Positions 60,352 through 64,000 of a stretch of DNA of 64,000 bases are shown piece by piece (positions within the stretch are counted from its first letter, which is position 1; each line of letters opens with the position of its first letter). The DNA is from Ramlibacter alkalitolerans (GTDB taxonomy: Bacteria; Pseudomonadota; Gammaproteobacteria; Burkholderiales; Burkholderiaceae_C), in the NCBI RefSeq assembly GCF_016722765.1, contig NZ_JAEQND010000006.1, positions 1-64,000 of the forward strand, given 5' to 3'. The notes under the pieces were generated by a model, which saw nothing but the letters and a program-made list of their open reading frames with translations, was not told the origin of the DNA and searched no databases. The position numbers and the translations under genes are program-made.

Positions 60352-61419
60352 ATGGAAAACCTCGACGTCATGGTGCTGCGCACGCTGCGCGACTGGCGCG
60401 CCGCCGGCAAGCGCGCGCTGCTCGCCACGGTGGTGCGCACCTGGGGCTCCTCGCCGCGGCCGGTCGGCTCCATCATGGCGCTGGCCGAAGATGGCGCGGT
60501 GGTCGGCTCCGTCTCGGGCGGCTGCATCGAGGACGACCTGATCTATCGCCACACGCAGGCCTACTCCGGCAAGGAACCGGGCCACCAGCTTCCGTCCGGG
60601 CCTCCCTCCTTCGTCAAGTACGGCGTGACGGCCGACGAGGCGCACCGCTTCGGCCTGCCCTGCGGCGGCACGCTGGAACTGCTGCTGGAATACGACCCCG
60701 AGCTCGCGTCCATCGAGGAACTGGTGCGCTCGCTGGAGGCAGGGCGGCTGGTGCGGCGCACCGTGCGCCTGTCCGACGGCCAGGCCACGCTGGCCGAAGC
60801 GCAGGCGCCCGAGGAACTGAGCATCGCCGACGGCCTGCTGGTGAACACCTTCGGCCCGGAGTACCGCATGCTCCTGATCGGGGCGGGTCAGCTGACGGAA
60901 TACCTCGCGACCATGGCGCTTTTCAGCGGCTTCTCGGTCACGGTGTGCGATCCGCGCGAGGAATACCGCGGTGGCTGGAGCGTGCCCGGCGCGCGGCTGG
61001 TGAGCGAGATGCCGGACGACGTGGTGCTGGCCTTCAAACCGGACCGCCGCAGCAGCGTGATCGCGCTGACGCACGACCCCAAGCTCGACGACCTGGCGCT
61101 GATGGAGGCGCTGCGCACCGAGGCCTTCTACGTCGGCGCGATCGGCAGCCGCCGCAACAACGAGGCGCGGCACGCGCGGATGATCGAGCACTTCGGCCTC
61201 ACGGCCGCCGACCTGCAGCGCCTGCGCGGGCCGATCGGCGTGTTCATCGGCAGCAAGACGCCGGCGGAGATCGCCGTGAGCATCATGGCGGAAGTGCTGG
61301 CCGTGAAGAACGGAGTGGCACTGCCGCGCGACATGGAAGTCGGCCAGGCGAAGAACCTGCGCGCCGTGCAGGCGAACGACCCGGGCGCGATCGTCTGCGG
61401 AGTGGCCGGGGCGCGCTGA
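60352..61419 (+). CDS. xdhC: XdhC/CoxI-family molybdenum-enzyme maturation protein
   Basis: A 355-residue cytoplasmic protein with an N-terminal XdhC_CoxI domain (LATVVRTWGSSPRPVGSIMA, GSVSGGCIEDDL) and a C-terminal Rossmann domain (MLLIGAGQLTEYLATMALFSG, YVGAIGSRRNN). XdhC proteins bind Moco, help sulfurate it and insert it into xanthine dehydrogenase-type enzymes. The most likely client is the form II hydroxylase at 43.4-47.2 kb, although it lies 13 kb away and shares a unit with the TonB receptor. Confidence 0.9.
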   Translation: MENLDVMVLRTLRDWRAAGKRALLATVVRTWGSSPRPVGSIMALAEDGAVVGSVSGGCIEDDLIYRHTQAYSGKEPGHQLPSGPPSFVKYGVTADEAHRFGLPCGGTLELLLEYDPELASIEELVRSLEAGRLVRRTVRLSDGQATLAEAQAPEELSIADGLLVNTFGPEYRMLLIGAGQLTEYLATMALFSGFSVTVCDPREEYRGGWSVPGARLVSEMPDDVVLAFKPDRRSSVIALTHDPKLDDLALMEALRTEAFYVGAIGSRRNNEARHARMIEHFGLTAADLQRLRGPIGVFIGSKTPAEIAVSIMAEVLAVKNGVALPRDMEVGQAKNLRAVQANDPGAIVCGVAGAR

Positions 61420-61434
61420 AGTCCTTGTCTTTCT

Positions 61435-61466
61435 CCCTCCCCCTGTGGGGGAGGGTTGGGTGGGGG
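61435..61466. repeat. CCCTCCCCC/GGGGGAGGG dispersed hairpin, copy C
   Basis: CCCTCCCCC-TGT-GGGGGAGGG then TTGGGTGGGGG, 15 bp after the xdhC stop and oriented like the copy at 26251-26284. It is placed where a terminator would be, but has no T-tract. Confidence 0.6.
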
Positions 61467-61581
61467 CGCCGCTGGCCTCGGCCGAAAGCCTTATGCCCCC
61501 TTCGAAGCGCGGGGTCCGTCGCGGCAAGGCCTGCTCCTGCGAAGGTCGCAGGGGCCACGCGTCTCCCGCCCGCGCGCTGCA

Positions 61582-61711
61582 GGACCAGGACGGGTCCCTG
61601 TCCGACTCGGCGACATCAAGGGGGAGGCGCGGGCGCGACGTCAGCTTCGCGCCAGTCTCTCATCCGCGCCGGAGGACAGTCGCAGAGGCGGACAGGGACC
61701 CGTCCTGGTCC
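61582..61711. repeat. 23-bp perfect inverted repeat with 84-bp interior, in a 420-bp gene-free stretch
   Basis: Left arm 61582-61604 begins GGACCAGGACGGGTCC. Right arm 61689-61711 is its exact 23-base reverse complement (CGGACAGGGACC ...). The interior contains GCGCGGGCGCGACGTCAGC and GCTTCGCGCC, which can form smaller hairpins. The element lies between the convergent xdhC and TRAP genes, in the only stretch over 300 bases (61420-61839) without a recognised gene. It could be a MITE-like repeat or a structured RNA. No open frame there looks real. Confidence 0.7.
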
Positions 61712-61791
61712 GGTCCGGAGGCCACCGACTGAAGGCCGCGATCATCACGCCTTCGGCATCAGCTCGCACGGCGTGAATTCCGCCAAGAACC

Positions 61792-61815
61792 AAACAAAAC
61801 GGCCCCGGAGGGCCG
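61792..61815 (-). terminator. Intrinsic terminator of the minus-strand TRAP gene
   Basis: On the minus strand CGGCCC-TCCG-GGGCCG is followed by TTTTGTTTGG, 25 bp past the stop of the TRAP binding-protein gene. A good intrinsic terminator. Confidence 0.85.
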
Positions 61816-61839
61816 CTTTCGAAGAAAGGCCGCGACGCG

Positions 61840-62808
61840 TCACATCTTCCGGTACGCGTCCACCAGCTGCTGCCCTTCCGGCCCGGCCTTGTCCAGCCAC
61901 TCCTTGAGCATCGTGTCGCCGACCTTCTTCATGTCGGCCTTCAGCTGCGTCGACGGCGCGTGGATGGTCATGCCGTTGGCCTTGAGCTTTTCCAGCACCT
62001 CGGTGTTGGTCTTGCGGCTCATCTCCCAGCCGCGGCGCTCGGCGTCGGCGCCGGCCTTGAGCAGCGCCTCCTGCGTCGGCTTGTCGAGGGCATTGAAGGC
62101 CGCGCGGTTGACGATCACCGCGTTCTTCGGCAGCCAGGCCTGCGTGTCGTACCAGTTCTTGATGTGCTCGTAGGTCTTGGTGTCCCAGCCCGTGGAGCCG
62201 GAGGACATGTACGAATCCACCACGCCCGTGGCCATGGCCTGCGACAGTTCCGCCGCCTGCACCGTCACCGGTTGCGCGCCCACCAGTTCCGCGATGCGCG
62301 CGGTGGCCGGGCTGTACGCGCGCCACTTCAGGCCCTTCATGTCGGACGCCGAGTTGATCGGCTTCTTGGTGTAGATGCCCTGCGGCGGCCACGCGACGGC
62401 GTAGAGGACCATCATCCCCTGTTCGCCCAGCTTCTTGTCCACCATGGGCTTCTGCGCGCGCCACAGCTTCATTGCGGAGTCGTAGCTGTCGGCGAGGAAG
62501 GGGATGCCGTCGGCGCCGAAGATCTGCCACTCGTTCTGGAAGTTCACCAGCAGGATCTCGCCGATCTGCGCCTGCCCGCCCTGCACGGCGCGCTTGATCT
62601 CGGGGGCCTTGAAAAGCGACGCGTTCGGGTGCACGGTGATCTTCAGCTTGCCGCCGGTGGCCTTGTCCACGTCGTTGGCGAACTGCACCAGGTTCTCGCT
62701 GTGGAAGTTGCTGGCCGGGTAGGCGGCCGGCAGGTCCCACTTGGTCTGCGCGCCGACCTGGCCTGCCAGCGCAAGAGCCGCCAGCGTAAGGGCGAACTTG
62801 AATTTCAT
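61840..62808 (-). CDS. TRAP transporter solute-binding protein (DctP family, Sec-exported)
   Basis: A 322-residue periplasmic protein with an ordinary Sec signal (MKFKFALTLAALALAGQVGA), unlike the Tat-like signals of the 8-13 kb set. DctP features: FANDVDKATGGKLKITVHPNASLF, GLKWRAYSPATARIAELVGAQPVTV (the conserved Arg contacts the carboxylate) and SGSTGWDTKTYEHIKNW. It belongs to a different TRAP subgroup from the tandem paralogues. The likely permease is the partial DctM at the right edge, on the same strand but separated by an opposite-strand hydrolase gene. Confidence 0.88.
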   Translation of the reverse strand: MKFKFALTLAALALAGQVGAQTKWDLPAAYPASNFHSENLVQFANDVDKATGGKLKITVHPNASLFKAPEIKRAVQGGQAQIGEILLVNFQNEWQIFGADGIPFLADSYDSAMKLWRAQKPMVDKKLGEQGMMVLYAVAWPPQGIYTKKPINSASDMKGLKWRAYSPATARIAELVGAQPVTVQAAELSQAMATGVVDSYMSSGSTGWDTKTYEHIKNWYDTQAWLPKNAVIVNRAAFNALDKPTQEALLKAGADAERRGWEMSRKTNTEVLEKLKANGMTIHAPSTQLKADMKKVGDTMLKEWLDKAGPEGQQLVDAYRKM

Positions 62809-62941
62809 TGGATCGCTCCGCAAGGATGAGTGTTGAGCAAGGCGAAGCTTACCCGGATCGCCATCGCTCCCGATTCGGCCTTTCCCGAAGCGCGGGTGCT
62901 GTCCGACGTCAAGGCGCACCGCGGCTTGCTAGATTGGCCGC

Positions 62942-63817
62942 ATGCCACAACAAGAGCTCGCCCTGCCCACGGCCTGGGGCCAGCTGGCCGGCACGCTGCA
63001 GCTGCCGGACAGCCCCGCGCCCTGGCCGGCGGCCTTGCTCATTGCCGGCTCGGGGCCTACCGACCGCGACGGCAACAATCCGCTGCTGGGCACGCACATC
63101 GACAACCTCAAGCGGCTGGCCGCTGCGCTGGCCGCGCGCGGCGTGGCCTCGCTGCGCTACGACAAGCGCGGCGTCGGCGCCAGCGTCTACCCGGGGCTGA
63201 GCGAGGATGCGCTGCGCTTCGAGCACCTCGTCGACGACGCGGTGGCGCTGGCCGGCTGCCTGGCGCACGACGATCGGATCAACCGGATCGCCCTGGTCGG
63301 CCATAGCGAGGGCGCCCTGATCGCTGCGCTGGCCGCCCATGAGGAGCAGGCCCAGGCCCACGCCGTCGTCTCCATTGCCGGTGCGGGCAGCCGCGCCTCG
63401 GCGCTGATGCGCCGGCAGATGGAGGACCACCTGCCGCAGGACATCGCCGGGCCGGCCTTCGCCGCGCTAGCCGCTCTGGAATCGCAGCAGCGCGTGGAGG
63501 ACGTGCCCGATGAATTGTTCCTGCTGTTCCGCCCGACCGTGCAGCCCTACCTGATCTCGTGGTTCCGCCACGACCCGCCGGCGGTGCTGGCGGACCTGCA
63601 GGTGCCGGTGATGCTGGTGCATGGCTCGGCCGATGTGCAGGTCGGCGTGGAGCACGCCCGGTGGCTGCAGGCGGGCAAGCCGGATGCGCGGCTGGAAATC
63701 GTGGCCGGCATGGACCACCTGCTGGGCATGGGCGGTGACACGCGGCGGGGCGCCGACGTGGTGGGCGGCGCGGTGGCCGCGTGGTTGCAGGAGCTGGATG
63801 TCGACGTGGCGGCTTGA
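62942..63817 (+). CDS. Alpha/beta hydrolase
   Basis: A 291-residue serine hydrolase with a typical fold order: oxyanion region LLIAGSGPTDRDGN (33-46), LRYDKRGVGAS (71-81), nucleophile elbow GHSEG (S122), acid in VHGSADVQV and His in GMDHLLG. The GSGPTDRDGNNP motif resembles the BAAT/acyl-CoA thioester hydrolase-like family found across proteobacteria. Substrate unknown. It is inserted, on the opposite strand, between TRAP genes. Confidence 0.82.
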   Translation: MPQQELALPTAWGQLAGTLQLPDSPAPWPAALLIAGSGPTDRDGNNPLLGTHIDNLKRLAAALAARGVASLRYDKRGVGASVYPGLSEDALRFEHLVDDAVALAGCLAHDDRINRIALVGHSEGALIAALAAHEEQAQAHAVVSIAGAGSRASALMRRQMEDHLPQDIAGPAFAALAALESQQRVEDVPDELFLLFRPTVQPYLISWFRHDPPAVLADLQVPVMLVHGSADVQVGVEHARWLQAGKPDARLEIVAGMDHLLGMGGDTRRGADVVGGAVAAWLQELDVDVAA

Positions 63818-63838
63818 AGCGAACGCGCTTTCCGCCTC

Positions 63839-63929
63839 GTAGGCTGGTGGTGAGGAGCGAAACGACCGAACCCCAGCGATGCGCGACAGCGCTGGGGTTC
63901 GCGCGCTGCGCGGCTCACCGCCAGCCTAC
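63839..63929. repeat. REPIN-like inverted repeat, copy 8
   Basis: GTAGGCTGGTGGTGAGGAGC ... CCGAACCCCAGC, joint, GCTGGGGTTCGCGCGC ... GCTCACCGCCAGCCTAC. Both heads are intact. It is 21 bp after the hydrolase stop and 16 bp before the stop of the minus-strand permease fragment. Confidence 0.85.
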
Positions 63930-63945
63930 AAAGACCCGTTCGCGC

Positions 63946-64000
63946 TCACATCTTCGACGGCATCCACGTCGCCATCTGCGGCACGAACCACAGCAGCAGC
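63946..64000 (-). CDS. dctM: TRAP transporter large permease, C-terminal end (partial)
   Basis: The minus strand reads LLLWFVPQMATWMPSKM and then TGA at the right edge. The hydrophobic end followed by a short TW-LPS-like tail is how DctM permeases typically finish. The minus-strand TRAP binding-protein gene at 61840 supports this. Only 17 residues are visible, so the call is tentative. Confidence 0.5.
   Translation of the reverse strand, partial: LLLWFVPQMATWMPSKM

Noticed and set aside
58087..61527. A 1146-codon open frame on the minus strand
   Set aside because: It is fully antisense to the TonB receptor and xdhC genes, which have clear family motifs. Its predicted protein is His/Arg/Val-rich with no domain, as expected for a GC-rich shadow frame.
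61445..61776. Open frames in the gap between xdhC and the TRAP gene
   Set aside because: They are Arg/Gly-rich, have no ribosome site, and run across two palindromic repeats.

Overview
This window looks like a chromosomal segment of a very GC-rich betaproteobacterium, most likely Comamonadaceae (Ramlibacter/Variovorax-like). That placement rests on uniform high GC, many Bug/TctC and TRAP binding proteins, xseB-ispA-dxs gene order, form II CO-dehydrogenase-like genes and a Burkholderiales-type PQQ alcohol dehydrogenase set. It is inferred from content; no rRNA or tRNA gene was recognised.

Layout. 1-0.12 kb: start of an IS30-type transposase running off the left edge. 0.2-1.9 kb: a small basic protein, a hemerythrin-like protein and two lipoproteins. 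1.9-4.9 kb (minus): Rieske oxygenase, DMT exporter and mercaptopyruvate sulfurtransferase in one coupled unit. 5.0-8.1 kb: xseB-ispA-dxs (isoprenoid precursors). 8.3-13.4 kb: four tandem TRAP solute-binding paralogues with Tat-like signals. 13.5-15.2 kb: YbaL-type antiporter. 15.4-20.8 kb: a tctCBA transporter operon with a TIM-barrel isomerase and an enolase-superfamily enzyme. 21-24.8 kb (minus): Na+/H+ antiporter and a TRAP permease pair. 25-26.2 kb: an EgtB/SenA-like enzyme. 26.3-31.5 kb: tungstate locus (ModE-PBP regulator, tupB, tupC, a DUF4213/DUF364 protein, a ModA paralogue, tupA). 31.5-37.4 kb: amino-acid-type binding lipoprotein, Spy/CpxP-like lipoprotein with a two-component system, DUF5996 and GNAT proteins. 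37.4-42 kb (minus): fused osmoprotectant-type transporter, then modABC. 42.1-57.9 kb: a Fis/GAF regulator divergent from a long unit encoding a form II molybdenum hydroxylase (S, L, M, then D, E, G-like proteins), a Bug protein and the ABC/beta-propeller genes of a PQQ alcohol dehydrogenase system, followed by a lanthanide-type PQQ dehydrogenase and a fused binding protein-cytochrome c. 58.2-61.4 kb: TonB receptor and XdhC. 61.8-64 kb: another TRAP binding protein, an alpha/beta hydrolase and the end of a TRAP permease.

How it fits together. The 26-61 kb part can be read as a metal-and-redox island. Molybdate and tungstate importers and XdhC could serve the molybdenum hydroxylase. A DYD-motif (lanthanide-type) PQQ alcohol dehydrogenase makes aldehydes, which the molybdenum enzyme might oxidise further. 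Two promoters, one before the Mo-hydroxylase operon and one before the PQQ dehydrogenase, share a TGTYCCATTTTGAGA box and a CCTARGG box, suggesting that the adjacent Fis/GAF regulator controls both.

The most unusual structural signal is a family of GTAG-headed inverted repeats (REPIN-like) at eight loci. In five genes the stop codon is the TAG inside the repeat's GTAG head. A second type of palindrome is inserted in frame in the 5' coding region of the beta-propeller gene.
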